From assembly GCA_913063165.1 (NCBI GenBank), contig CAJXZL010000005.1:1-64000 (forward strand): a stretch of DNA of 64,000 bases, read 5' to 3'. Origin of the DNA: an uncultured Saccharospirillaceae bacterium. GTDB lineage: Bacteria; Pseudomonadota; Gammaproteobacteria; Pseudomonadales; Natronospirillaceae. This document shows, one piece after another, positions 1 through 8,332 of this stretch. The position numbers and the translations under genes were made by a program. The notes beneath the pieces were generated by a model. That model saw nothing but the letters and a program-made list of their open reading frames with translations, searched no databases and had not been told where the DNA came from. The first letter of the stretch is position 1. Each line of letters begins with the position of its first letter.

Positions 1-1125
1 GAAAGAATCCCTTTGGTAAGCCCTGCACCAGGCACTAGACGCTACTTGCAGGTATATCGGCTTGGACCAAAGGACGCCAGCCGAAAGATATACATTCAAG
101 CGGGACTTCATGCTGATGAATGGCCCGGTTTGCTCATGCTACAGCACCTCATTCCGAAACTGGAACAGCTCGAAGCGGCTGGGCAGCTGACTGCACAGTT
201 CGTCATCGTTCCCTTTGCAAACCCTGTCGGCCTTGGGCAACAAATTTTTGGGCTAACCACCGGCAGGTTTTCCCATGAAAACGGACAAAATTTCAACCGT
301 AACATGGCGCTTCCTGTCGACAACGTTATCTCACGGGTCCGTGGCCGTTTAACCGATAACATCGAGACAAACACCCAAATCATTCGCGAGGCATTGCTTG
401 CTGAAGTATGGGACAAGCCTGATGAACATGAGCTGCAAGGACTGCATAAAACCCTGTTAGGTTTGTCTATCGATGCCGACATCGTTTTGGATGTGCACTG
501 TGACCTTGAAAGCCTTGCGCATCTGTACTGCGCCACAGTGCAAAAGGATGAAGGCATGGTACTCGGACGGCATCTGGCATTCCCAGTGGTGATGCATGAG
601 GATATTTTGGGTACTGTCGCTTTTGATGCGACCCATACCCAACCTTGGGAGGTTTTAAAACAAGCCTTCCCAGACCATCCAATTCCACGGGCTTGTTTTG
701 CTGCGACCTTAGAGCTTCGGGGTAAGAGCGATGTTAATGACAGCCTTGCTAGCCAAGATGCCGGCAACCTAATCGGGTACTTTGAACATACCGACGATAT
801 CCGACTGCCACACGCTTCTGATGCGCAATTCACGCTTGAACCTAAATGTTACGGCATTGACAAGGTTTATACCGTGGCAAGTCCTTGCGCAGGATTACTG
901 GTGTATCGCTATCCGTTGGACACATGGTTAGAAGCTGGCACCATATTCGCGGAAATTGTGTTGATTGACAGCGATGAACCCAATCAACGGGTGCCGGTTA
1001 CGACACAACATGCAGGGTATTTCTTTACGCGCACCCATTACCGACTGGTCAGGCCAGGCACGACCATTGCCATGATGGGCACCGATGCTGCTGTAAGGCC
1101 ATTAGGCGTTCAAATAGCGTTGTAA
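1..1125 (+). CDS. Succinylglutamate desuccinylase/aspartoacylase-family zinc deacylase, 5' end missing
   Basis: The reading frame is already open at base 1, so the true start probably lies outside the window; a TTG at position 13 is the only in-window candidate before the conserved part. The protein has the zinc-site pattern of the family: HADEWPG (H-x-x-E) early, then VDVHCD-like LDVHCD in the middle as the third ligand. The segment with PFANPVGLGQ and NFNRNM is typical of M14-like deacylases that cut N-acyl groups from amino acids or related amides. The C-terminal beta-rich part (cofactor-carrier-like) fits the family. The substrate cannot be told. An IS3 element begins 12 bases after the stop. 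Confidence 0.85.
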   Translation, partial: ERIPLVSPAPGTRRYLQVYRLGPKDASRKIYIQAGLHADEWPGLLMLQHLIPKLEQLEAAGQLTAQFVIVPFANPVGLGQQIFGLTTGRFSHENGQNFNRNMALPVDNVISRVRGRLTDNIETNTQIIREALLAEVWDKPDEHELQGLHKTLLGLSIDADIVLDVHCDLESLAHLYCATVQKDEGMVLGRHLAFPVVMHEDILGTVAFDATHTQPWEVLKQAFPDHPIPRACFAATLELRGKSDVNDSLASQDAGNLIGYFEHTDDIRLPHASDAQFTLEPKCYGIDKVYTVASPCAGLLVYRYPLDTWLEAGTIFAEIVLIDSDEPNQRVPVTTQHAGYFFTRTHYRLVRPGTTIAMMGTDAAVRPLGVQIAL

Positions 1126-1137
1126 AGGCATTAGGCA

Positions 1138-1161
1138 TGACCCGTCCTAAAATATGTTGAC
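1138..1161 (+). repeat. Terminal inverted repeat of the IS3 element, orfB end
   Basis: The first 24 bases begin TGACCCGTCCTAAAATATG and match the reverse complement of the other end at 22 of 24 positions. They mark the downstream boundary of the element relative to transposase transcription. Confidence 0.9.
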
Positions 1162-1172
1162 GGTTTTTATAG

Positions 1173-1202
1173 AGCCAACTGAGGCATCTCAGTTGGCTTT
1201 TT
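1173..1202 (+). terminator. Rho-independent terminator inside the IS end, plus-strand reading
   Basis: An 11-bp perfect stem (AGCCAACTGAG pairing with CTCAGTTGGCT) with a four-base loop is followed by six T residues on the plus strand. It lies 36 bases inside the element. It would stop transcription entering from the upstream deacylase gene, which would otherwise run antisense to the transposase. The orfB stop codon falls within the second arm. Confidence 0.85.
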
Positions 1203-2001
1203 CGTGCACGGCTGCTGGGGTTTTCATTCCCAAGCTAGTATGCGGCCGTTTGTAATTATACGCATTGATCGACTCTTTCACGACTTGTTCCAGTTCCTGT
1301 CGGTTCCGATACTTATGGATCAAGAACTCACCTTTTAAAATCCCATTGATTCGCTCTGCCAGGGCATTCTGATAGCAGTCATAGCCGGTCGTCATCGACG
1401 GTTGGATATCTTGAGTGGCTAACCGCGACTGATATAATGCCGAGCAGTATTGAAGCCCTCGATCTGAATGATGGATCGCAGTACCTCGGCTCGTGCGTTC
1501 ACTGAGCATTTGATCCAACGCCTGAACCACGGACGTCGTTGAAAGGTTATCACTGACATAATGCCCAACGATTTTCCGCGAATAAGCATCCGTCACCAAT
1601 GACAGATAATGCACGCCCTCCAGGCTTTCAAGATAGGTGATGTCGCTCACATAGGCCTGCTCAGGCTGTGTGAGTGTCATATCTTGATATAGATTCGGGT
1701 ACTTTCGCATCCAGTGCTTACTCTGGGTGGTCTTTCGGTATTGCCGAGTCGGCGCAATTAGTAACCGATGCAGTCGTAATAAATCAAACAAGCCATCCCG
1801 ACCGAGCTTGATGTCTTGACGCTCTAATTCAGGCTGCAGCAGGTGATAGAGTTTACGTCCACCCAAGCGTGGCAAGTCGCGGCGTATCTGGTGTACCCAG
1901 CTTAATACGGGTTCCAACGTACGAGCCTTTTCCCGTTTGCGCTGAAGCTCTTGATATAATGCCTGTCGAGAGATGCCGATGAGCCGACAGCTACGGCTCA
2001 A
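1189..2001 (-). CDS. IS3-family transposase OrfB, DDE catalytic domain
   Basis: The 270-residue frame carries an HTH_21-type segment (RDLPRLGGRKLYHLL), then an integrase-core DDE domain. The acidic residues are visible as SDIT (first D), HSDRGLQY (second D) and NALAERINGILK (E). The frame can start at a TTG at 2001. It is open further upstream to the slippery site near 2049-2055, so the working enzyme is most likely the OrfAB fusion made by -1 frameshifting from orfA. No internal stop or frameshift damages it. Confidence 0.93.
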   Translation of the reverse strand: MSRSCRLIGISRQALYQELQRKREKARTLEPVLSWVHQIRRDLPRLGGRKLYHLLQPELERQDIKLGRDGLFDLLRLHRLLIAPTRQYRKTTQSKHWMRKYPNLYQDMTLTQPEQAYVSDITYLESLEGVHYLSLVTDAYSRKIVGHYVSDNLSTTSVVQALDQMLSERTSRGTAIHHSDRGLQYCSALYQSRLATQDIQPSMTTGYDCYQNALAERINGILKGEFLIHKYRNRQELEQVVKESINAYNYKRPHTSLGMKTPAAVHEKAN

Positions 2002-2003
2002 CG

Positions 2004-2393
2004 TCAGTCGCCCTTTGGCTTGAGCCTCTCGGGCAACGAGGCTAAGAACTTTTTTCGAAAGGAACCTCCTTTAATCTGGTCGACTCGTTTAAGCGTTTCG
2101 TCCATTAAGTAGATGTAATCTTCTTTATCTTTGAGTTCCCGCTCAAGGCGTTTAATGGTCTGCTCTGGGGTTTCATTTTTCATGGGAGATTGCACACGTT
2201 GTGACGTCCAGTCCAACGTACCATGCTTACGCAACCAAACCAAAACTGTCGATCGCCCTTGAATGCCATATCGAGCTTGCGCTTGTTTATAAGTTAGTTC
2301 GCCTTTTTCAACCTGATCAACGACCGCGAGTTTAAAAGCCAAAGAATAATCTCGTTGTGTTTGTTTGCGGGGCGTGTTTTGAAGGGTTTCCAT
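2004..2393 (-). CDS. IS3-family transposase OrfA, helix-turn-helix protein
   Basis: This 129-residue protein has an N-terminal helix-turn-helix of the HTH_8/HTH_Tnp_1 type (SLAFKLAVVDQVEKGELTYK, then YGIQGRSTVLVWLRKHG). The coiled-coil or leucine-zipper part typical of IS3 OrfA follows near residues 75-105. The ATG has a good ribosome site (GGAGA, 7-base spacing) inside the right inverted repeat region. Its last codons contain the slippery heptamer that links it to OrfB. In this family OrfA binds the ends and can regulate transposition. Confidence 0.92.
   Translation of the reverse strand: METLQNTPRKQTQRDYSLAFKLAVVDQVEKGELTYKQAQARYGIQGRSTVLVWLRKHGTLDWTSQRVQSPMKNETPEQTIKRLERELKDKEDYIYLMDETLKRVDQIKGGSFRKKFLASLPERLKPKGD
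2023..2055 (-). promoter_or_regulatory. Programmed -1 ribosomal frameshift cassette of the IS3 element
   Basis: On the minus strand the orfA frame reads CGA AAA AAG, which is the canonical A_AAA_AAG slippery heptamer (2049-2055). Five bases later comes a stem-loop, AGCCTC pairing with GAGGCT around a nine-base loop (2023-2043). A one-base backward slip joins orfA directly to the frame of orfB with no stop between. Both the heptamer and the downstream structure are those known to drive OrfAB synthesis in IS3-family elements. Confidence 0.85.
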
Positions 2394-2410
2394 TAATAAG
2401 TCTCCAAGGT

Positions 2411-2434
2411 GTCAACTTATTTCAGGACGGGTCA
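2411..2434 (-). repeat. Terminal inverted repeat of the IS3 element, orfA end
   Basis: Read on the minus strand this end begins TGACCCGTCCTGAAATAAG and pairs with the repeat at 1138-1161 with two mismatches. It lies just upstream of the orfA ribosome binding site GGAGA. Confidence 0.9.
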
Positions 2435-2443
2435 ACAGGCACA

Positions 2444-2470
2444 AAAAAGGCAGCCAATGGCTGCCTTTTT
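2444..2470. terminator. Bidirectional terminator beyond the IS
   Basis: A GC-rich stem, GGCAGCC pairing with GGCTGCC, is flanked by A5-6 on the left and T5 on the right, so it can end transcripts in both directions. It follows the outer-membrane protein gene on the minus strand. It also probably served the deacylase gene on the plus strand before the IS inserted. Confidence 0.88.
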
Positions 2471-2483
2471 ATTCACTTTACTA

Positions 2484-3230
2484 TTAGAACTCAGCAGCAA
2501 CGCCAACAAAGAATCCTTTGCTGTTGATGTCTGAAGCCATATCTGCCGGCTTGGTGATCGCAATAGTAAAGTCGTGGTAACCCACTTCAATACCCAAATC
2601 TACAATCAGCGTCGGTACTGGGAGCACATACCGCGCTTTTACCAGAAGATCGGAAACGTTTAAGCCTTCGATTGGCAAAGTATTGTATTCGCCATACACT
2701 GATATGTTACCCGGCAAAGGCATAGAGACTGCCGCATGCAACATAGGCAGTGGTAAAGTTTTGCTACCCTCTTGCGTAGCAACAAAACCTCCGTCATCTT
2801 TCATACTAAAACTGCCATTAATCATGCGCACATTGATACCAAAATCAACATTCATGACGGGAAGAGGCAAGCCATAATGTGCTACGACATCGATATAACT
2901 CAAATCAAGGCTACTAGTCGTGGCCAAACCGTCAAATGCACTAAGATCAACTCCTAGAAAATCAGAAGCAGTCGCTGTCGAAAGCGTTCCTGACCCATTT
3001 GCAGTAAGGGATTGGCTTCTTACTTTAATGTTCGGAATAATCAATGGCATATCAATAGTGGCATAGAAATACAGATCGTTAGATCCAGATAGCCCCATAT
3101 CGCCCATGTTGAGCGCATTATTCGCAATGTCGCCACCCATCGACTGCTGCCAAATACCTGTGCCCACTTCTATGGCACTGCCATAGGTTGCGGTTGCTGC
3201 TAATAAAGCGCCTACCAAAACTTTTTTCAT
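2484..3230 (-). CDS. Outer-membrane beta-barrel protein, TIGR04219-like
   Basis: The 248-residue product begins with a signal peptide (MKKVLVGALLAATATYGSA). The rest alternates polar and hydrophobic residues with repeated short strands and ends in an aromatic-terminated GVAAEF motif, as barrels recognised by the Bam machinery do. The segment EVGTGIWQQSMGG is typical of the TIGR04219 family of unknown function. The ATG at 3230 is chosen because AAGGAG lies 7 bases upstream; an in-frame start at 3257 would spoil the signal peptide. It is a single gene between a terminator and purC. Confidence 0.82.
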   Translation of the reverse strand: MKKVLVGALLAATATYGSAIEVGTGIWQQSMGGDIANNALNMGDMGLSGSNDLYFYATIDMPLIIPNIKVRSQSLTANGSGTLSTATASDFLGVDLSAFDGLATTSSLDLSYIDVVAHYGLPLPVMNVDFGINVRMINGSFSMKDDGGFVATQEGSKTLPLPMLHAAVSMPLPGNISVYGEYNTLPIEGLNVSDLLVKARYVLPVPTLIVDLGIEVGYHDFTIAITKPADMASDINSKGFFVGVAAEF

Positions 3231-3321
3231 CTGATGCTCCTTGCGTAAAAACCACATAATGTTTAAAAATCTCCCTTCAACCTAGCTGTAATGGGCTGAA
3301 TGGGATCTGAATTGCTCAAGA

Positions 3322-4035
3322 TTAATCGAATTTAACGCCGATACGGTGACCTACCTCACGGTATGCCTCGATGACATTGCCCAAATCTTGGCGAAAACGG
3401 TCCTTATCCATTTTCTCTAAGGTTTTTGCATCCCACAATCGACAACCATCAGGAGAGAACTCATCGCCTAGCATTAGCACGCCATCACTCGTTCCAAATT
3501 CCAATTTATAGTCGACAAGAATGAGGCCGCCTGCATGAAACAATTCGATTAAGATGTCATTAACCTGCAAAGTCAGCGCTTTCATCTGTGCAATCTGCTC
3601 AGCCGTCGCCCAGCCAAACGTCACAATATGACTGTCGTTGATCATCGGATCGCCAAGCGCGTCACTTTTGTAGAAAAATTCAAATACCGGCGGCTGTAGT
3701 TCTGTGCCCTCAGCAATGCCCAACTTACGCACCAAACTGCCAGCGGCGCGGTTACGCACCACACATTCTACTGGCAACATATCTAAAGCGCGAACCAATG
3801 ACTCGGTTTCCGACAATAGCCTATCGAAGTGCGTAGGAACGCCAGCCGATTGCAATTGCGCCATAATAAAAGCATTGAACTTGTTGTTCACCATGCCTTT
3901 GTCATCCAACTGCGCCAACTTCTTGCCGTCAAAGGCAGAGGTGTCATTCCGATATTCCATGATTAGGCGGCCGGGAATCTCCGATTCAAATACAGATTTT
4001 GCCTTGCCAGCGTACAGCAATTTACCTTGTTTCAT
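3322..4035 (-). CDS. purC: Phosphoribosylaminoimidazole-succinocarboxamide synthase
   Basis: PurC joins CAIR and aspartate using ATP in the eighth step of IMP synthesis, in the cytoplasm. The 237 residues equal the E. coli length. Family motifs are visible: [11 protein letters not shown] (ATP-grasp start), [38 protein letters not shown] and [14 protein letters not shown]. The start codon overlaps the stop of the upstream hydrolase gene by four bases (ATGA), so it is the last gene of dapA-bamC-hydrolase-purC and is probably translationally coupled. Confidence 0.98.
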   Translation of the reverse strand: MKQGKLLYAGKAKSVFESEIPGRLIMEYRNDTSAFDGKKLAQLDDKGMVNNKFNAFIMAQLQSAGVPTHFDRLLSETESLVRALDMLPVECVVRNRAAGSLVRKLGIAEGTELQPPVFEFFYKSDALGDPMINDSHIVTFGWATAEQIAQMKALTLQVNDILIELFHAGGLILVDYKLEFGTSDGVLMLGDEFSPDGCRLWDAKTLEKMDKDRFRQDLGNVIEAYREVGHRIGVKFD

Positions 4036-4817
4036 GAACTGCCCTCTAGGTGAGAAATATCAATTTCGTGCCACGGTAATCCGTCTGACTGATCAGCTAA
4101 GGTTAGCTGAATGTCGGATGCCAATTCTTGTACGACAGCATCACGCACTAACTCTGGATCATTGTTGTTTTCACTTATATGGGTAATACAGACCTGTTGT
4201 AATTGTCTTGTATCGACCGCTTGTAAAAACTGAATAGATTGGTGGTTATTTAAATGGCCATAATCACCGCCCACTCGAACTTTGAGTGATGGTGGATAGG
4301 CACCCACTGACAATAAATGCGTGTCGTGGTTACATTCTAAAAGTAATGCATTACAGCCCGCATAGGAAGTCACGATATGCCGTGTGATATGACCACAATC
4401 TGTCAAGATGCCAATACGACTGCCGGCATCATTACCAATCACAAATTGACACGGCTCGCGCGCATCATGAGGCACTGTCACAGGATTGATATCCAATGAA
4501 CCCAAACGAAAAGGACTGTCCGGTATAATCCAATGAATATCGACTTTGTCTAAATTTTTGCAACCTCGAAACGTACCATGGGTCATATAGACAGGGATAT
4601 TGCCCTTTCTGGCAACCGGCCCTACCCCTTTTGCATGATCGCCATGCTCATGGGTTACCAATATTGCTGAAATATCTTCAAGACCAATACCTAATCGCGC
4701 GAGGCGTTTTTGCGTTTCCTGAACGCCGAAACCACAGTCGATTAACACCGTAGTCCCGCTGTGGCGCACCAATGTACCGTTACCTTTACTGCCACTACCG
4801 ATAGAGGAATATTGCAC
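4032..4817 (-). CDS. MBL-fold metallohydrolase, YycJ/WalJ-like
   Basis: The 261-residue protein has the metallo-beta-lactamase signature HEHGDH at residues 56-61, an early SGSKGNGTL segment and a later [19 protein letters not shown] region with further metal ligands. This matches the small YycJ/WalJ branch of nuclease-like MBL proteins. The gene starts with GTG three bases after bamC stops and overlaps purC by four bases. The same position between bamC and purC is common in Gammaproteobacteria. The biochemical role is uncertain; a DNA exonuclease-like activity is the family's best guess. Confidence 0.88.
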   Translation of the reverse strand: MQYSSIGSGSKGNGTLVRHSGTTVLIDCGFGVQETQKRLARLGIGLEDISAILVTHEHGDHAKGVGPVARKGNIPVYMTHGTFRGCKNLDKVDIHWIIPDSPFRLGSLDINPVTVPHDAREPCQFVIGNDAGSRIGILTDCGHITRHIVTSYAGCNALLLECNHDTHLLSVGAYPPSLKVRVGGDYGHLNNHQSIQFLQAVDTRQLQQVCITHISENNNDPELVRDAVVQELASDIQLTLADQSDGLPWHEIDISHLEGSS

Positions 4818-4820
4818 CGA

Positions 4821-5444
4821 TTACTGACTCAGATTGTCATTGATTTCATTGAGAATGGCATTGCTTGCTTCTATATCGGCGAGTTCATCAGATGAAAACT
4901 GCACGGACACTTCGGTACCAAGTTGTGTTTTGGTTACTGACAATTGATAACGTTTAGCTTTAGATGTGCGTTTATTCTTGATGCCGCTAAATACGCCGCC
5001 GGCTACTTCGTCGAGAAAAATGATGCCCTGAGATCGGTCATTGTCCTTCACCCTGAGCCGACTGTTGGAAACGGCTAGCAGTAATTGTTCCCAGGCGTCT
5101 GAGAAGCCTACCTGTAACACCAAAATTGGATAGCCATTACCGTCTTCTCTAACCAAGGGGGCTCCACCATTAGCCTTATTTTCAATAGCAGGGGCGAGTA
5201 CCAGGGATACAGGCACCAAGGCAACCTCAAAAATGGGTTGGCTATCATCGACCGGAAAAGGATTTCTCGTCACGTCGCCCGACAGCGCAGAAATGGCTGC
5301 TGTACCATTGGTTCGAGTATCGATTGCCAAGGGCTTTGAACTACAACCCACCAACCACAGCAGAGCCGTCAATAGCCCCAGTTTAGCCAACGGATTATTT
5401 AACAAGATGACAGGCCACCATTGCTTCACGGAGGTCAGCCTCAT
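4821..5444 (-). CDS. bamC: Outer membrane assembly lipoprotein BamC, short form
   Basis: The protein has a lipoprotein signal ending in the lipobox LVGC, then a linker and one helix-grip-like domain (about residues 95-207; KAKRYQLSVTK and VSVQFSSDELADIE). BamC is an accessory part of the beta-barrel assembly machine. At 207 residues it is much shorter than E. coli BamC (344), which has two such domains. The position after dapA supports the call. The ATG at 5444 overlaps the end of dapA by 50 bases; in-frame GTG or TTG codons a little downstream would give a more ordinary signal peptide, so the start is uncertain. Confidence 0.75.
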   Translation of the reverse strand: MRLTSVKQWWPVILLNNPLAKLGLLTALLWLVGCSSKPLAIDTRTNGTAAISALSGDVTRNPFPVDDSQPIFEVALVPVSLVLAPAIENKANGGAPLVREDGNGYPILVLQVGFSDAWEQLLLAVSNSRLRVKDNDRSQGIIFLDEVAGGVFSGIKNKRTSKAKRYQLSVTKTQLGTEVSVQFSSDELADIEASNAILNEINDNLSQ

Positions 5445-6276
5445 GACTTTTATCGAGCCAGGTTAGCGGCAAACGAATGCCTGAAGGCATCATGCCCATT
5501 TCCGCTAAAACCCATTTAACCGGTATTGGATTCGCTTCAACTGATAGCATTCTGTCATGCAAAATCATCATGCTCTGTTGCACCGCTTCTGCTTGAATAT
5601 ATTCGCCCGCCAAAGCTGCTTGGCACATTGCCGCCATCTGAGCAGGCATCACATTCGCAGTCACTGAAATGACGCCGTGGCCGCCTTCCTTAATCAAGTC
5701 TAGGCATGTAGCGTCATCACCAGACAAAATAGTAAAGTCATCTGGCACTTGGCTACTAATCATTTTAACGCGGGAAACATCACCCGTTGCTTCTTTGATA
5801 CCCACGATATTGGGATGTTGGGCTAGACGCGCCACCGTATTGGGCAACAAATCGCATGCCGTCCTACCCGGTACATTGTACAAAATCTGTGGAATGTCGA
5901 CTTGATTGGCGATCGCGGTATAGTGTTGGAATAAGCCCTCTTGCCCAGGCTTGTTATAATAGGGTGTCACGAGCAAACACGCATCTGCACCTGCTGCCTT
6001 GGCAGACGCGGTCAGCTCTATGGCCTCTAGGGTGGCATTGGCTCCGGTTCCTGCAATTACGGGGCAGCGTTTGTTGACTTTTTGGACAACAAACTGAATT
6101 ACTTTGGTATGTTCTTTGACCGATAATGTCGCTGATTCACCCGTCGTTCCCACCGCCACAATCGCTGTAGTGCCATTGTCGATATGAAACTCTATTAACT
6201 TTTCGAGGCTGTCCCAGCAAATACTGCCGTCTGCTTCCATAGGTGTCACTAATGCCACCATGCTGCCCGTTAACAT
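5395..6276 (-). CDS. dapA: 4-hydroxy-tetrahydrodipicolinate synthase
   Basis: DapA condenses pyruvate with aspartate semialdehyde, the first committed step to diaminopimelate and lysine. The 293 residues match the family. Motifs: GTTGESATL, YNVPGRTACDL with the catalytic Tyr, and VGIKEATGD with the Schiff-base Lys. The ATG at 6276 gives the usual MLTGSMVALVTPM start; an upstream in-frame TTG at 6294 is less likely. It heads the dapA-bamC-hydrolase-purC operon and is divergent from the peroxiredoxin gene. Confidence 0.97.
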   Translation of the reverse strand: MLTGSMVALVTPMEADGSICWDSLEKLIEFHIDNGTTAIVAVGTTGESATLSVKEHTKVIQFVVQKVNKRCPVIAGTGANATLEAIELTASAKAAGADACLLVTPYYNKPGQEGLFQHYTAIANQVDIPQILYNVPGRTACDLLPNTVARLAQHPNIVGIKEATGDVSRVKMISSQVPDDFTILSGDDATCLDLIKEGGHGVISVTANVMPAQMAAMCQAALAGEYIQAEAVQQSMMILHDRMLSVEANPIPVKWVLAEMGMMPSGIRLPLTWLDKSHEADLREAMVACHLVK

Positions 6277-6416
6277 AGGTCTCAACTCCGCCAAAAAATG
6301 TGGGTTAAATGGTACGTGTCAGTGCGTACAGACTCAAGAGAAATGGCCAGTTAAATGACAATTTATAGATATGTGCCATACTAAGAATACAAACTGGCGA
6401 CATGAGAGGGAAATTC

Positions 6417-6908
6417 ATGGCGAATATTAGTATCGGACAGCCTATTCAGGACTTTGTAGCTTTAGCCACCAACAGGCATCGGGTACAACTAAGCCGTCTG
6501 AAACATCAAAAAGTGATTCTGTTTTTTTACCCCAAAGATGGCACTCCGATCTGCACCATCGAAAATCAAGATTTTTCGGCCAACCACCGTCAATTCTTAG
6601 ACAACAATACGGTGGTCTTCGGCGTTTCTAGAGATGATCTCGCTTCACACGAAGCTTTTAAAAAAGCCCTTAACATTCCGTTTGAATTGATTTCAGATAC
6701 GCAGGGATTGTTATGCGAACATTTTTCAGTTCTGCAGGCGAAACAACGGGGCCAAGAATCGTTTCAGTCCCTGTGTCGCAGTACATTTTTAATTGATGAA
6801 AACGGTTTGCTCTTGAGGGAGTGGCGCAACGTGTCTGTGCGTGACCACGTCCATCAAATCTTGGAATTCGTTCAACAGGTGTCAGGCCGCCGCAGCAGCC
6901 TGCACTAG
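6417..6908 (+). CDS. Peroxiredoxin, BCP/PrxQ type
   Basis: The 163-residue protein has the thioredoxin-fold peroxiredoxin motif FFYPKDGTPICT with the peroxidatic Cys at residue 46, and the conserved Arg in CRSTFLIDENG. It would reduce hydroperoxides in the cytoplasm. E. coli Bcp has a resolving Cys five residues after the first; that residue is not Cys here, so resolution must use another Cys (candidates near 101 and 119) or an outside thiol. The ATG at 6417 is favoured over 6402 by the GAGAGGGA ribosome site just before it. The gene lies beside dapA, as bcp often does. Confidence 0.85.
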   Translation: MANISIGQPIQDFVALATNRHRVQLSRLKHQKVILFFYPKDGTPICTIENQDFSANHRQFLDNNTVVFGVSRDDLASHEAFKKALNIPFELISDTQGLLCEHFSVLQAKQRGQESFQSLCRSTFLIDENGLLLREWRNVSVRDHVHQILEFVQQVSGRRSSLH

Positions 6909-6915
6909 ATTCACC

Positions 6916-8016
6916 TTATGGCTCTACCGTTTCTTCGGGGTGGGTTGGCCAAGCATTCATAATCGCCTTTAACAAGGTTGCCAATGGAATTGCAAAAAAC
7001 ACGCCCCAGAAACCCCACAGGCCACCAAAAAACAACACAGCAACAATAATGGCTGTAGCGCTTAAATTGACTGCCTCAGAAAAAATCAGTGGTACCAGAA
7101 CATTGCCATCCAACATCTGCAGAATGCCATAGGCTAAAATCGCATACATAAATTCAGGTCCAAACCCCCACTGAAACAGGGCAATGGTGGCTACCGGCAG
7201 CGTCACAGCAATAGCACCGACATAGGGTACCAATACCGAAAATCCAATAATCACGGCCAAGAGCGCCGTATATTTGAGTCCAAGAAAGCTAAAAACCCCG
7301 TAGGACACCACACCGACAATGACAATTTCAAGCAACTTGCCACTGATATAGTTGGTGATTTGCTGGTTCATTTCATTGCCAATTTTGTTCAGCAAACTGC
7401 GACGTTTCGGCAAAATCCATTCCAGCTGTTCCAGCAAATACCGACGTTCCTTCATAATGAAGAACACCAAAACTGGCACAATCAATACATACACACCCAC
7501 CGCCAAAATATTGGGTACCGACTGGAACGAGGCCTGAATAATAGGAACAACCCAAGACACCAGGGTTTCACCGACAGAATTACTATTGAGATATGAAGAC
7601 CAGTGCGTAATGATGGTTTCATTAAAATATTCTGGATAATTCAAGGGTAACAACTGCAACTGTGCAACCACGTCTTGCAGAATCTTAGGTGCGTCTGCTG
7701 CAAAATTACTGGTTTGCCGCACAACCATGGGTACAATGCCCAATATGATAAATAGCAACGAGCCCATGAAGACCAAAAACACCAAAACATTGGCCAAGCC
7801 GTATGGAATCCCCAATTTTATAAGCCGGTTAGAGAACGGAATCAATAAATAGGCAAAAACAAAGGACGCGAGCACTGGGGCTAGAATCTTACCAAAGAAA
7901 TAAAATGCCACAACAGATGCTGCAATCAGAATGGCCAAAATCGTTGCCTCTTCATCATAGAAATAACGATGAATCATCTTCTTAAACACTTGTGACATGA
8001 CAGGTATTGTTTTCAT
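6916..8016 (-). CDS. perM: AI-2E transporter family membrane protein, PerM-like
   Basis: The protein of about 366 residues has the eight-helix layout of the AI-2E exporter/PerM family, with N-terminal helices (FFGKILAPVLASFVFAYLLIPF), a central soluble part, and paired C-terminal helices ending WGFWGVFFAIPLATLLKA. Members move small molecules or ions; the PerM substrate is not settled. ATG at 8016 is preferred over TTG at 8022. The gene follows tusA by six bases, a frequent pair beside bepA in Gammaproteobacteria. Confidence 0.87.
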   Translation of the reverse strand: MKTIPVMSQVFKKMIHRYFYDEEATILAILIAASVVAFYFFGKILAPVLASFVFAYLLIPFSNRLIKLGIPYGLANVLVFLVFMGSLLFIILGIVPMVVRQTSNFAADAPKILQDVVAQLQLLPLNYPEYFNETIITHWSSYLNSNSVGETLVSWVVPIIQASFQSVPNILAVGVYVLIVPVLVFFIMKERRYLLEQLEWILPKRRSLLNKIGNEMNQQITNYISGKLLEIVIVGVVSYGVFSFLGLKYTALLAVIIGFSVLVPYVGAIAVTLPVATIALFQWGFGPEFMYAILAYGILQMLDGNVLVPLIFSEAVNLSATAIIVAVLFFGGLWGFWGVFFAIPLATLLKAIMNAWPTHPEETVEP

Positions 8017-8022
8017 TGCCAA

Positions 8023-8262
8023 TCAACTTCCCACTTGAATATAAAATTGAAATATCGCGCCATCTTGCGCCTCTAATATAAGACGATGTTGACTATGGGC
8101 AATAAACCTCGGAATATCTTTTTTTGCCCCAGAGTCGGTGGCCAACACCAGTAAAATGTCTTCAGGTGCAAGTGTCTTTAATGCCATCTTGGTCTTTAAC
8201 AGAGGCAATGGACACCGCATGTGGGTCGCATCTAGGGTTAAATGTATGGTTTCTGGTAACAT
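8023..8262 (-). CDS. TusA/SirA-family sulfur carrier protein
   Basis: This 79-residue protein has the family signature MRCPLPLLKTKMAL, in which the Cys of CPxP accepts sulfur. The rest is the short alpha-beta fold of TusA/YeeD/SirA proteins (APEDILLVLATDSGAKKDIPRF). The ATG at 8262 is chosen because GAAAGG precedes it by four bases; longer in-frame starts lack homology. It is immediately upstream of perM and divergent from bepA. Whether it acts in tRNA thiolation, like TusA, or in another sulfur relay cannot be told. Confidence 0.9.
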   Translation of the reverse strand: MLPETIHLTLDATHMRCPLPLLKTKMALKTLAPEDILLVLATDSGAKKDIPRFIAHSQHRLILEAQDGAIFQFYIQVGS

Positions 8263-8332
8263 AATGCCTTTCGGACCCATTTCTATAACGCGATTATACG
8301 CTGTATCCATCATAAATCATTAGGAGCAAGAC

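Larger units (their letters stand above)
1138..2434 (-). mobile_element. Complete IS3-family insertion sequence, 1297 bp
   Basis: Two overlapping-frame transposase genes on the minus strand are enclosed by imperfect terminal inverted repeats of about 24 bp (22 of 24 positions match), both beginning TGACCCGTCCT. The size, the orfA/orfB arrangement and the DDE transposase are those of the IS3 family. The three bases flanking the ends are gca on the left and aca on the right, so no exact target duplication is visible. Both reading frames and the frameshift signal look intact, so the element may be active. It lies between the deacylase stop codon and a bidirectional terminator that the deacylase gene probably once used. 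Confidence 0.93.
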
